This document shows, one piece after another, positions 21,351 to 32,032 of a DNA stretch of 64,000 bases (positions are counted from its first letter, which is position 1; every line of letters starts with the position of its first letter). Source of the DNA: Phyllostachys edulis (Eukaryota > Streptophyta > Magnoliopsida > Poales > Poaceae); assembly GCA_036346405.1 (NCBI GenBank), contig CM070563.1, forward strand, positions 34,833,298-34,897,297. Reading direction: 5' to 3'. A program made the position numbers and the translations under genes. Below the pieces are notes generated by a model. The model was not told where the DNA came from, made no database searches, and worked only from the letters and a program-made list of their open reading frames with translations.

Positions 21351-22200
21351 AATGCCATGCATGAAGAACTTGAAAATTTTGAAAGAAACAAAGTCTGGAC
21401 CTTAGTTGAACCTCCACCTAATCATAATGTAATTGGAACAAAATGGGTTTTCAAAAATAAGCAAAGTGAAGATGGGTTGGTAGTTCGCAATAAGGCTAGA
21501 CTTGTAGCTCAAGGGTATTCCCAGGTAGAGGGCTTAGACTTTGAGGAGACCTTTGCTCCAGTAGCTAGATTGGAAGCCATTCGCATTTTGCTAGCATTTG
21601 CGGCATCCAAGGGATTCAAGCTATTTCAAACGGATGTCAAAAGTGCTTTCTTGAATGGTTTCATAGAAGAAGAGGTCTTTGTCAAGCAACCACCTGGTTT
21701 TGAAAATCCCAAGTTCCCAAACCATGTTTTTAAACTCTCCAAAGCTTTGTATGGATTGAAGCAAGCCCCTAGAGCTTGGTATGATAGGCTTAAGAGTTTT
21801 CTGCTTAAAAATGATTTCAAAATGGGATTGGTTGATAAAACCTTGTTCACTCTCAGGCATGGCAGTGACTTTTTGTTGGTTCAGATTTATGTGGATGACA
21901 TTATATTCGGTGGTTCTTCTCATGCTTTGGTGTCTAGATTTTCAGATTCTATGAGCAGGGAGTTCGAGATGAGCATGATGGGCGAATTGACCTTCTTCCT
22001 TGGTCTTCAAGTCAAGCAACTAAAAGAAGGCACCTTTATTCATCAAAGTAAGTACACAAAGGACCTTCTTCGGCGCTTCGATATGGGAAGCAATAGGCCA
22101 ATGTCTACTCCCATTGCCACGACCACCGTGCTGGACCCTGATGAGGATGGAGTACCGCAGCATGATCGGCTCCCTCCTCTATCTCACAGCGTCGAGGCCA
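21351..22200 (+). pseudogene. Reverse transcriptase of the Sirevirus-type element (domain open)
   Basis: The 21357-22307 frame carries a full copia RT: ERNKVWTLVEPPPNHNVIGT, KARLVAQGYSQVEGLDFEET, FQTDVKSAFLNGFIEEEVFV, KALYGLKQAPRAWYDRLKSF and the catalytic QIYVDDIIFGGSS, then GELTFFLGLQVKQLKEGTFI. This is the best preserved domain of the element; the frame is lost only near 22190 at the connection to RNase H. Upstream stops still prevent synthesis of a complete polyprotein. Confidence 0.92.
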
Positions 22201-22830
22201 GACATACAATTTGCTGTGTGTCTGTGCGCTTGATTTCAGGCTTCCCCTTGAGCTTCTCATCGTCAAGCAGTGCGTCGCATATTCAGGTACCTCCAGGACA
22301 CTCTTGATTTTGGACTTTGGTATTCTTCTTCTTCCGCTCTCTCTATTCGGGCTTTTTCTGATGCTGATTTCGCCGGGTGTAGAGTGGATAGGAAGAGTAC
22401 TTCTGGCACTTGTCATTTCTTAGGCACATCTCTTATCTCTTGGTCATCTAGGAAACAATCCTCTGTTGCCTGATCCTTCTTTGAGGCCGAGTATGTAGGC
22501 TGCGACGATGGTTGCTCTTAGGTTCTCTGGATCTTGTCTACTCTGCGGGACTATGGGTTGTCTTTGGGTAGTGTTCCTCTTTTACGTGACAACACTTCGC
22601 CATTAACATTGCCAAAACCCAATGCAACATTCTAGGACTAAGCACATTGATGTTAGATATCATTTTCTTAGAGACCATGTTGAGAAGGGTGATGTTGTGC
22701 TTCACTTTGTAGAGTCCGAAGCGGCGGAGTTCTTGACATTTTCACTAAAGCTCTTGATTCTTCTCGTTTTGCTTCTTTGCGGGAGAGTTGGGGTTATTAG
22801 TTCTCTTGGCCTGCTTTGAGGGGAGTTTGC
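22201..22830 (+). pseudogene. RNase H domain of the Sirevirus-type element
   Basis: Spread over two or three frames: RIFRYLQDTLDFGLWYSS, FSDADFAGCRVDRKSTSG, LISWSSRKQSSVA (22270-22473, followed by a stop), then FFEAEYVGC and the C-terminal HSRTKHIDVRYHFLRDHVEK (22622-22690). The Asp of FSDADF and the Glu of EAEY are present, but stops lie between them. Confidence 0.85.
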
Positions 22831-24342
22831 TCTTTTTGCATTCATTTGTATCATAATGCATTTTACAATTCAGCAACTTGCATTGTAATATAAACTTGTG
22901 GAGCTTTGATTATTATCCTTGTATGACTTGATTTCATGCTTTATACCCTGTCATGTCTTGTTCTAGTTTGCTAGACTTCTGTTGTGGCTTTTTATGTATA
23001 GCTTAGCTTTTGCCATGCTAGCTTTATTATCTGTGAGCAAACTGAATTATAATATGACTTGTTGGATCTTGTGACTAGTTTTGCTTTAGTGATCCTCTCA
23101 TGATTCATGCCATGTCATATAGGCTTAATTGAGTCTTGAACTTATTTTGAGTTTTAAATTGAGCTATGATAATTCTTAAGTCAAGCAAATGAAAAATGAG
23201 CTTTTTTTGTGCGAAAAAACTGATCTCACCAATTCTTTCTCATGAGATGGCTTGCCATTGCACCAGGCATGAACTCAGGGGGAGTTTTGGATGACCCAGA
23301 CTATTCTCTTAAGCTTTTGTTGCTTGAGATGGTCGCAGTGAGGCTTGAGATCTAACACAATGCTAAGAAAACAAATTGGCAATTGGTTGAAGTTTAGAAG
23401 GCAGTTGTGGATGGCTCCTAGTCCAGGACTTGCTTTACTAAGATAAAACCAATCATTTTCAGCAAAGTGCTCAATGTGCTAAATTCTAAATGCTTGATCA
23501 AATTGTTTCAAATCTAAATGCTCAAAATTGACTCAATTTTTAGTTTCTGGTCTCCATTTTGCTTATAGACATGGCCTGACTCATTTTTGGATACCTATAG
23601 TTAAACTATGATCTTGAGCACCTTGTCATGCCTTCAATTTATTTAATCTCAGATTATTGCTATTTTGGCCTTAGCTTTGCTGTACATGTTTTTGCCATGA
23701 TTGAACCTAGCTTCTTCACATAATATAGCTTGGTGTAATACTTGTACAGTCTTCATGGATAATCTTCATGGCTCCTTTTGCTCAAAGTTAAAAACAAAAC
23801 AAAAACAAAAAAAACTGAAAACATGAAAAATTACAAAATTGCAGCCATTCCATTACATTCATGCTCTATCTTCTTCCATGCACCTTGATGAATTCATTAT
23901 CAAAGGGGGAGAAAGATTTGTGAAAATGTTGTTTTTGAGAGCTTTTTGGAGTCATAGGGAGAAAATGACATTTTCTTGATTTTTGGTGATCATAGTGAGT
24001 GGGAGCATCTCATTTGCATTCTTTTGGTCTTATTGCTCTTTTCTGAATTTGAATTGCAATTCTTGAAGACTCACAATGATCAAAGGTCAAATAGAACAAT
24101 TCTTCTTTCATATGGACCTAAGTGAGATTTTTGGCTATTCTTTGGAAATTGAAGCTTTTGTGTTTTCTTTTGCCTTATCTCACTTGCTTATACTATTCTG
24201 GAGCCAGCTTGGTCATTTCCATTGCTTTCTCTTGCAAATGGACCAAGTTGTGCCTTTGTGCGAAAACGTCGAGTTCTTTACTTTTCAAACCCCAAAACTA
24301 CATTTTCTAAGAGATTGCCAATGTGTTCATCAAGGGGGAGAT
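22831..24342 (+). other. Sirevirus 3' spacer with repeated polypurine tracts
   Basis: 1.5 kb without a convincing ORF (longest ~100 codons). It contains purine tracts at 22814-22824 (GAGGGGAG), 23274-23284 (CTCAGGGGGAG), 23902-23912 (AAAGGGGGAGA) and 24331-24341 (CAAGGGGGAGA); the last directly precedes the 3' LTR and is the functional site. Repeated AGGGGGAG tracts are a known Sirevirus feature. Confidence 0.75.
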
Positions 24343-26146
24343 TGTGGATATTATGGGGATATGCCCATGATCTTAGGATGATGAAACAATTGGCAATGTT
24401 GCTTTTTGTTTGAAGTTTCAAGTGTTTTCGTCAAAGTTCTTGAATCTGTCGAGTCTCGGTGGTCGACTGGTTTACGTGTGGCGATCGGGCCGTGTGTGTA
24501 ACCGTCGAGCCGCCAATCCGTGATCGACCGCCGTGACTTAAGTGGAAATCTAGTTCGGTCCAGGCGGTCGGGCCGGCGAGCAGTGATCTGACCGGTTTTG
24601 TCTTGCGAATGATGATATTAGTTATGGATTGATTTTGGGATAGGTCATTTCCTTGTTGATAATGCATATGTGTTGCATATTGCATGTTTTGGCTAACGTG
24701 GGTCAAGTTGTGAAGAACTTGTTCCGGATTCGTGTTGCTTGTCTATTCTTGTGCGGTGTAAACTGCGAGTCAACGACGGTCAGCGGCGAGGAGGATCGGG
24801 ACTAAGCTTGGAGAGCTGACCTCGAAACGATCGTGGATGCGGGTGAGTCGAGTGACTCGAGCATGGCGCAGTATGGATGAAGGTGACCGAGCAGGCGATT
24901 CGGTCTGTTGGTTGGTCAAGCGGCGTGGGGGTCGGTGCAAGTGCCAAGGTGGTCCTGTGGGAACCGGATGGGAGAGACTTGCCGACACGATGAGAGCATT
25001 GGATCAACCTACGTGGTGAAGCATGGATGTGTTTCGCGCAGTTTGGACTCGGTCTTCGGAAAAGATCGAGAATGGGTATTTTGGTAATTTCACCAAATAC
25101 CGCCTTGGTGACCTAATGCCAACACGCAGCGCAAGACGGTGCGTCAAGAAGTGGATTAGGTCAAGAAAAGTCAAGACGGTGCTTTGAGATGCGTGCGTGT
25201 GTGATCCGTTTGTATTGGGCCTTAACGGGAGCCCATTAGGGTTAAGTCTTCTAGAAGCTCTAGGCCTCATATAAATAGAGAGGGGGCTGTTAGGCAGCCA
25301 CTTGAAGCACTTCATGGTAAACCCTAGTTTGTCTTAGAGCTTAGGAGAAAGAGAAGAGGCTTAGGTTTCTAGGGAGATGTGTTGAGTTGTGTACTCATGG
25401 ATTGAGTTTTGCCCTCCTTGAGGGAGTGGCTGTAACCAGCAACCAATCATGAATCAATCCATAGATGATTGTTCAAAGATGAGTCTTCATGTGCTTTCCC
25501 TTCTCTTTTGATGATTTTGGGTGCTTCCTTGATCCTGTGGTTTTTGGGTTGTTTCGTGCCCTCTTTTACCTTGCTGTGATGTGTGGGAATACATCTAAGA
25601 ACATCTAGATCATCAATCTCCCACGAGCAAGATTTGGATCAAGTTTTTGGTTTTTGCCCGGTTTTGAATCCTCCTTCGGTAAAACTAAAAAAGGTCAAAA
25701 CTTTGACGTGGATCTACTCAATCTCTTCTTGGAATAGGTTCCTAATATCCTTAGGAAGGTGTGTTCTAAATTTGGTCAAGTTTGGCCGTGTAGATCAAAA
25801 GTTAGACCGATTTTCGTTTCGGTTTTTCAGGCTGATTGTGCTGATTTTCCTGTTCATCATCGGTGATCGACCATAAAATCAGCGGTCTGACCGCTAGGCA
25901 AAAGAGTCAGACCGCCAAGTTGAGAGGTCAGACCGCCCAACTCTTTGAGATTTGAGTTTTTGGTAATTTTTGGGTGTTTTGCGTCGGGGTTTTGATTGGA
26001 TTCAATACAAGTCTACCACTGTACTTGTATACTGATCTTCATAGCTTTTATAGCTATTGAAGTGAAATTAGTATTGAATTCAATTAAGGTGAAAAAGTGT
26101 TCGTGCTCCTATTCACCCCTCCTCTAGTCGCCTTTCCGGTCCTACA
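24343..26146 (+). repeat. 3' LTR of the Sirevirus-type element
   Basis: Starts TGTGGATATTATGG after the polypurine tract and ends CGGTCCTACA, followed by the target duplication TAGAG. TATA box at 25270-25277. Similar to the 5' LTR with scattered substitutions and small indels. Confidence 0.92.
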
Positions 26147-26151
26147 TAGAG

Positions 26152-27348
26152 TAACGCAATTGGATTGTATTGTGAGATTGTGTGGGTGATTCCTGATGAT
26201 GTCAAAGAGTGAGTATGTTGGAATTGTATGAATGTTAGAGATTTAATTTGATGATTTCTCTGTCTATTATAAGAGAAGTTCGTTGTAGTGGTCTTGGAGG
26301 TTAAATTTGGGCTTTGCATTTCTATGCTGGGTCTTTGGTTGCCCAATGATTTTGTAGATGAAATGGAATAAGGGCGGATTTCGAACAATGGAATGATCAT
26401 TGATAGAATCCTTCTGATGTAGTGCATGAGCGTGTGTACTGAGGATTCTGAGTTGTTTAATCTTGAAAGTTGGAGGTGATGTGATTGCGTGAGATCTATT
26501 TTGAGGTGCTTTGGGTGCCATCTGTCAAATTAATTTCGTTAGTAGAAGGAGTTATCTAGAGTGGTTTGGTGGGATCGATAGAGCCTTTCCACAAAGGTGT
26601 GGATGATGTATTTTGGATTGAGCATAATTTTGAAGATGCTAATTTAAGAGATTTGTACTCGGGTAGTATGTGATGAGTTCAAATTTCACGGTTTGAGAGC
26701 AATTTTATTCCTAAAGGAAAAACTGAGAAAAAGAATGTATCCTTGGGTAGTGAAGAGTTTTCTTGATTCTCGTTCGAGCTTTGTGGTTGGCAGATGTCTT
26801 TCACAATTTGAGCTTGGCTTTTTGATGGCATGTGTGGTCCTTATCAGTTCGGAAAGAAGAAAGAAAGTATTTGACTTGGTGTTTGAGCGGTTGCTCTTTC
26901 GACTTATGTGGTGTTTATTTGTAAACTGTCTACTTGGAACGCGGAAGGAATTTCGTGATGAATCTTCACTTCCAAATTTGACCCTTTTTGTGTGAAGTTA
27001 CCCTTTTGTGGTTGCATTGAGGATCCGTTATTTCCAATTGGGATTCCGGTTAAAAGATTTGTTCAAAGCAATTTTTGTTGTGCGTTCCTGGTTAAAGGAG
27101 GTGCTCCTTGTTAAGATAAAGAAATCGATTGAGAATTTGGGGCATAAGACGTTGGTATCCGTCGAGGTGCCATGGGCGCATCCATGTGGGCGAGAAGCAA
27201 CTTGAGAGTTAGAGTCTCGCATGAGCGAGCTATAACTAGAGTTGATCACGTCGGGTACGTGTTATCTGTTGTTAATTCTCAGTTGCGGTTGTTCTTTCGA
27301 GTAGTACGGTGAGTAGAATTGAAATTGAATTACTTTTAGGGGGTAGAA
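26152..27348 (+). mobile_element. LARD1 internal region, right part, ending in a polypurine tract
   Basis: This resumes the LARD1 interior after the Sirevirus. Positions 26277-26350 match, inverted, 35460-35535 of LARD2, proving that the two are related elements. No coding domain is found. The last bases TTTTAGGGGGTAGAA precede the LTR at 27349, and the inverted equivalent stands at 34189-34205. Confidence 0.75.
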
Positions 27349-27519
27349 TGTAATATCCTGAATATCTTTAGAGAATGCAATAAAATTAGAGAGGGAATCA
27401 TGAGAAATAAAAGTGAAATTTCAGAATTTTGGGAGGGTTTGGGACCTTGGGCTTGCAGCCCATGGCGATTTAGCCTATGTGGGCCGACCTTTAGTGGAGA
27501 AAAGGGGGGGGGGCCTTCC

Positions 27520-28080
27520 CCTAAACCCTAGCTGCCCTCCCTTATGAAAGAAAATAAGAAGGGACTAAACCCCATCTCCTGGCCGCCGCCCAACCAAATC
27601 CTCCTACGTCGCCCAAAAGACTGGCGCCAACCCCTCCTCTGCCCTTTACACCTCCTCGACCTCGTCTTGCTCTGCCACCATTGTTCCACATCGCGGGCGC
27701 CGGCGCTTCTGCTAGACGAAGACGACCACCTCCCGCTTCCCTGGCGCCGCTGCCCTCGGGCGTCTCCTCTCTGGCCGCCGTTGCCATGCCACCATGCCTC
27801 TCCCGCTCGCCCGCGTCTGCTACTCCCGGCTCGTCGCCAGCGCCTCCTCGCGGCTCCTTTGCCCACGCGCGCCCCTGGCTCGGCCCCACCGCCTGTGGCT
27901 CCTACCCAGCCGCCTCCTCCTGCCGACGCCTTCTGCCTCCCCGGCTTCCCGGTCTCCAAAGATCGCAATGCGGCGCCGTCGCGCCAAGGCGCCACCTATT
28001 CGACGCAATGCCCGACCGGACCCGTCCTCCTGATACACGAACTGTCCACGGGTTTACATTGATGTTACTTGATGCCTTGA
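27520..28080. other. GC-rich pocket inside the LARD1 LTR
   Basis: Several overlapping reading frames of 70-170 codons exist on both strands, all Pro/Arg/Ala/Ser-rich as expected from base composition alone. No conserved domain is recognised. Equivalent GC-rich leaders lie near the promoter end of the related LTRs (33880-34090, 40290-40500). Confidence 0.5.
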
Positions 28081-28305
28081 GGTAAGCTTTGGGTGATTGC
28101 ATTTGCCTGGTTTGCTCTACCTCTACTATTCGCTTTGCAATCTACACCGATCTAGAAGTAGAACCTATGCTTGGTCGGTTGGTCTTGAAGGTGATCCTTG
28201 TCCTATCATTTAAATTTATGATGCCTTCTATTCCTATAGTATAGGGGGAAAAGAAACTCTAAAACTAGAGCCAGGTGGACACTAAACTTTGCTAGAAGGG
28301 ATATA

Positions 28306-28740
28306 TTGTCGTGCACTTCTAGAGGAATTCTTGAATCCCATCAGACTTGCTTCGTAGATAGAGTTATGATGGATATTAGAATGGTCTACCGATGCCTACC
28401 AGTAGTGGCATTTGGGAGCCTGGAACTGATATTTGGGTTGGTGCTAGGCCACCCACAGACTTGGATGCTTTTGGGAGGTCAGACAGTGAAGGTTCAAAAT
28501 GGAAGATGCAGATCATGGATGCTTTTCTATGGGGAAGATGCTTGATTGAAGATGAGATTGTTGCATTGCATGCAGTAGTTTGCCCTGCTGAGTATTCTTT
28601 GTTTGACTTTGTGGCCGAAGATGCTGGGCATGGAAGTTGTTCTGCAAGGGTAGATGACTGGGAAAGTGAAGAAGCAAACTTTGAATCATATGACTGAGAG
28701 GATGTAGATTGTGATGGGCAGTACTCAAGTGGGAGAAAAC
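28306..28740 (+). pseudogene. Possible captured coding fragment, unknown product
   Basis: A 101-codon frame (28392-28697) has ordinary protein-like composition, e.g. GTDIWVGARPPTDLDAFGRS, then WGRCLIEDEIVALHAVVCPA and EYSLFDFVAEDAGH, and an acidic end. After its TGA the same frame continues with EDVDCDGQYSSGRKQPVRDA. I saw no counterpart in the other LTRs of this family (not aligned systematically), so it may be host sequence captured by this copy. I do not recognise the source gene. Confidence 0.35.
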
Positions 28741-29460
28741 AACCAGTACGTGATGCGGTAACTATTGATATATCTAAGTCCTCTCTAGTTAGTTTCTCTT
28801 TCATTTATCATGGACCAAGCCTGATGCTCTTAAGTAACTAAAATTAGTGCGAAGCTAATTAACCTTGGTAGTTTCAGTAATTAGATATCTGTTAAATGCC
28901 TATGTTGATAAGAAGATAATGTCTTGTATGTTGAACACCATGGATGTCACGTCGTCGCCAAGGCGTCCCGGCGGTGCGGAGCAGGTGTCGCGGTCGCTCG
29001 CCTCGTCTTGGCCATCTCCGACCGTGTCACCGCATCGGCCGCTGGCCCCAGGTGGTGCTGAACCCCGGGGCTAGAGCTTTCCATCGTTGTCTTCCATCTC
29101 ACGAGCAAGTGCAAGTGCAAGTGCAATTAGTATTAATGAGTGGTCATATTTCATACTTGTTGAATGCCATAGTGGATTGATGATGATTGCAGGTTGTTAA
29201 TGTTGATGAGCTTGAATGCCATAGTTTAATGTTGATGCTTACTACTTGGAAATGTTTACATGTTGCTGCATGCTGATGGTTACATGATGAAGCGTACATG
29301 CTAATGTTTATATGGTGATGCTTACATAATAATGGTTACATGTTGATGGCAATAATGATGGGATAAGGTGAGCAATGAGGCTACCTTGTTAATGATGACG
29401 ATGATGATTCATGATAATGACAATGGACATATGCATTTGCATCATGACATACATTTCTAA

Positions 29461-29652
29461 CCTTGGTCTACGTGGTAACCAAGGGTTTGTTCTTTTGAGG
29501 TCCCCGTCATGCATGGGACGGGCATTAGGTCCCCGTCACGCATGACGGGCTTGGGTCCCCACACTCGTGGAGTGTGGGCTTGAGGTCCCTGTGCCTGAGG
29601 GCACAGGCTTGAGTATACATCGACGGATGTACTACTCTGCATTACCGGTAAT
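29461..29652 (+). repeat. Tandem hairpin array in the LTR
   Basis: Seven consecutive inverted repeats occur in 192 bp: CCTTGGT/ACCAAGG (29461-29484), CCCGTC/GACGGG (29503-29522), CCCGTCA/TGACGGG (29532-29549), CCCACACTC/GAGTGTGGG (29558-29578), CCTGTGCC/GGCACAGG (29588-29607), TACATC/GATGTA (29616-29631) and the palindrome ATTACCGGTAAT (29641-29652). The middle ones are joined by a repeated linker of the form GGGCTTGAGGTCCC. Related arrays with different stems occur at 32617-32775, 39043-39185, 51870-52060 and 60876-61035. Confidence 0.75.
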
Positions 29653-29883
29653 TGCAAAGAAGTGAAGAATGTGCATTCATGACATGTTCATTGCATTTCT
29701 GCATAAGAGATGTATGTGTGGTATAAATGCTGTTGTTCATGATGAGATTGTTTATTCCCTTTGACTGCTTATGATGCTATCATAAGAGATGGGTTTGTGG
29801 TATATAATGTTGTGTTCATAATGGAATGGTTTGTTCCCTTTGACTACTTATGATGCTATGTTTGACTTGCTATTGCACTTTGC

Positions 29884-29898
29884 TGAGTCGTGGACTTA
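29884..29898. promoter_or_regulatory. Inverted TGAGTC site
   Basis: TGAGTCGTGGACTTA, the 3' LTR counterpart of 12263-12277 with one half-site degraded. Confidence 0.45.
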
Positions 29899-30674
29899 CA
29901 CTTGCTGTGTTGTGTTTGCTAGGTACCTCTCGAGGCAGCGACATGCATGGGAAGGGGTAGCCTTGGTGCACGTCACATAAACACAAACCGCAATGAATAA
30001 ACAAACCCAATTATCCACAATTCATATTCTTGATAATTAATTTAGTTTCAATTTTGTGACCATCCTTTGTGGTGGATGTTTTGTTTGTGATCATGGATGA
30101 TCCATTTAAGTTCTTATTTATTCGTTGATTGAGTTCATTTAATCCTCGTAGATTTGCTGATTAATGATGTTTTAGTTGTTTAGCATATTTTGGGCGTCCC
30201 TTGATGATTCGTTTATATTGGAGGATTTGATTGTTGATTGATGCTATATTAAACTGTTTGAACTTCCTAAGTATAGCCATCTATACAAAGGAGGTTCTCT
30301 TGGATTTTAGAGAAATATCTTAGTTTTCTTGGTTAGAATGTTAGTTTAGTAGCGATGCGGGCTCATGTTGAGTTTGACCATTAGCATTAGGTCATTCATG
30401 AATAAATGTTTGGTTCATGGTTGATATTATCAACCTTCATGATATGGTTGGATTAGTAATGGATTAGTGATCTTCGTATAGACTCTTGTTAGTGTTATCG
30501 TAAATGACTCAATCTGATTGGATGTTTGGGATTGATTTGTTGACGAATTCTGATTCAATTCATATATACATTCTACTACGTGTTGATCTTTTTATGTTAT
30601 TCATTGATAGATTGCTGCAATTTATTCTGTATTGATGTTGAATGTTAGTCTTTAGGTAACATCTTGGCTTCCGC

Positions 30675-31369
30675 ACTACTGTGCACCAGTGTGTCAAAAT
30701 TTTTAAGTTGATTATCAATTAGCAAATTTTAATTAATCTATTCACCACGGATCTAAAGCCTGCTCTGATACCAACTGTAACATCCTAGCTATACGGAAGC
30801 CAAGATGCAACTTAAACTTCTAACATCAACAACCCTGTAAAATTGTTTTCAACAAAATAACAACTAAAGATAGCTAAACTTCATCACAAAAAGATACTGT
30901 TAACTTAATTAAACTAAATTTTTGCAAGCATGTACGCTCTAATTTTCAGCTTATAACATTTCGTTCAAGAAGAACAATGTCATAAATATGTCCGGAAAGG
31001 TTTCAACCATCAACTAGTATAAGTAAGACTTAAGGACAAACAATAAAACACCATGAAGACAATTATTACAATTCAAAGTTCTCAAATGACAGGTAGCCAT
31101 CGAATTATTATCAAAATGGTGAGATAAGTGATAAAGTGAATTTCTCCATGTGGTCTACTCCCTCCCAAAACATGTCGTCCTCAAAGATCACTTAAAAACA
31201 AAATTGGCAAGAGTGAGTCCACGACTCAGCAAATACAAGTGAATAACATAGGAAATATCGAATCAAAGACAGACCATTCTCAATATATCGAATATATAAG
31301 AAAATGCTATGCACTTGAAGAAAGTATGAAAATGACACCCACTTCTCATCTGCATATACCGGTATAGCC
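30675..31369 (-). mobile_element. Minus-strand fragment of a related element: internal start plus truncated LTR
   Basis: On the minus strand an LTR ends at 30776 (...GGATGTTACA) and is followed by TTGGTATCAGAGC (primer-binding site, 30762-30775) and ~90 bases of internal sequence matching 13082-13140 and 38400-38477. The LTR runs from 30776 to about 31369, where it is cut inside the hairpin array just after ATACCGGTAT (31356-31365). Includes TGAGTCCACGACTCA at 31214-31228. Confidence 0.8.
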
Positions 31370-31449
31370 AGTGATAATTATATTTAATTTTAGTACTAAT
31401 CACTTATTTGTTTTATGTTTAAACGGCATATTACACGTTCAAGTAATCA

Positions 31450-31915
31450 CTACCCATGTGGGAGTGCGCGATGGAGGAGGGGCTGGTTTGGCTCAGTGTG
31501 TCACCGTGGATGACGACATTGGTTGGGTTAAAATATATATCCTATTGTTCAATGACAAAATTGAACCAGAGGAGTACATGGACTGGGAGATGCGCTTTAA
31601 CCAGATTTTTGACAGCCATCACTGCACCGAGAACAAGAAGATTCGTGATGCGACAAAGGGTGTCCCGATCTTTCGATGAGATGGATCATTCAATTTGGCG
31701 GAGACAACGCTCATGATTCGGCTACCAATCGCACATGACCAATATGCCCGCAATCGCTGAACCAACTCCGTGATTGTTAACGACCTTACTAAAAGCACGG
31801 TCGACCTAACCACGAATGTCTATTCCTACATGCAATCGAAGAACACGCAAGAACAAGATAATAAACAATCTAAAATTGCAAATAGGATTGAAATACTCGA
31901 GAAATTGGTATTCTG
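31450..31915 (+). pseudogene. Ty3/gypsy gag N-terminal remnant
   Basis: The frame ending at 31679 encodes a segment typical of plant gypsy gag: KIEPEEYMDWEMRFNQIFDS followed by HHCTENKKIRDATKG. The following bases, in other frames, encode a polar helix (SKIANRIEILEKL). It is cut on the right by LARD2. The remaining gag-like sequence at 41075 lies on the far side of LARD2 and may be the same element. Confidence 0.6.
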
Positions 31916-32032
31916 AAGCGGTATTATGGTTGGTCTAATCGACACAAGCCAATACACGAAGTTGCAATGTAGCTAACTTTTAACTAAACAAAATCCCAAT
32001 TCTAAAGTGTCACACGGAAGAGAATATATGAC

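Larger units (their letters stand above)
15145..26146 (+). mobile_element. Complete Sirevirus-type Ty1/copia retrotransposon nested in LARD1
   Basis: An 11,002-bp element flanked by the perfect 5-bp duplication TAGAG (15140-15144 and 26147-26151). It has LTRs of 1770 and 1804 bp, a met-tRNA primer-binding site, gag, a long coiled-coil gag extension, protease, integrase, RT and RNase H in copia order, and a 1.5-kb 3' spacer with repeated polypurine tracts. The extended coiled-coil gag and multiple polypurine tracts are Sirevirus characters. Stops and frameshifts show it is no longer autonomous. Confidence 0.92.
27349..30674 (+). repeat. 3' LTR of LARD1 (3.3 kb, last ~17 bases missing)
   Basis: Starts TGTAATATCCTGAAT after the polypurine tract. 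The final ~940 bases match the 5' LTR at 12110-13067, but the terminal segment after CTTGGCTTCCGC (expected to end in GTGTTACA) is replaced at 30675 by inverted sequence of a related element. It contains a GC-rich pocket (27520-28080), a possible captured coding fragment (28306-28740) and the hairpin array (29461-29652). It is about 1.2 kb longer than the LARD2 LTRs. Confidence 0.82.

Noticed and set aside
22831..24342. Envelope-like gene in the Sirevirus 3' spacer
   Set aside because: Longest frame is about 100 codons, and although some hydrophobic stretches exist there is no start-to-stop frame of suitable length or membrane anchor.
27528..28062. Overlapping reading frames of 100-170 codons on both strands
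   Set aside because: Composition is Pro/Arg/Ala/Ser-rich on every frame, as expected from a GC-rich pocket; no conserved motif.
29461..29652. CRISPR-like or simple tandem repeat array
   Set aside because: Units are hairpins with changing stems and no constant repeat/unique spacer pattern, in a plant LTR.
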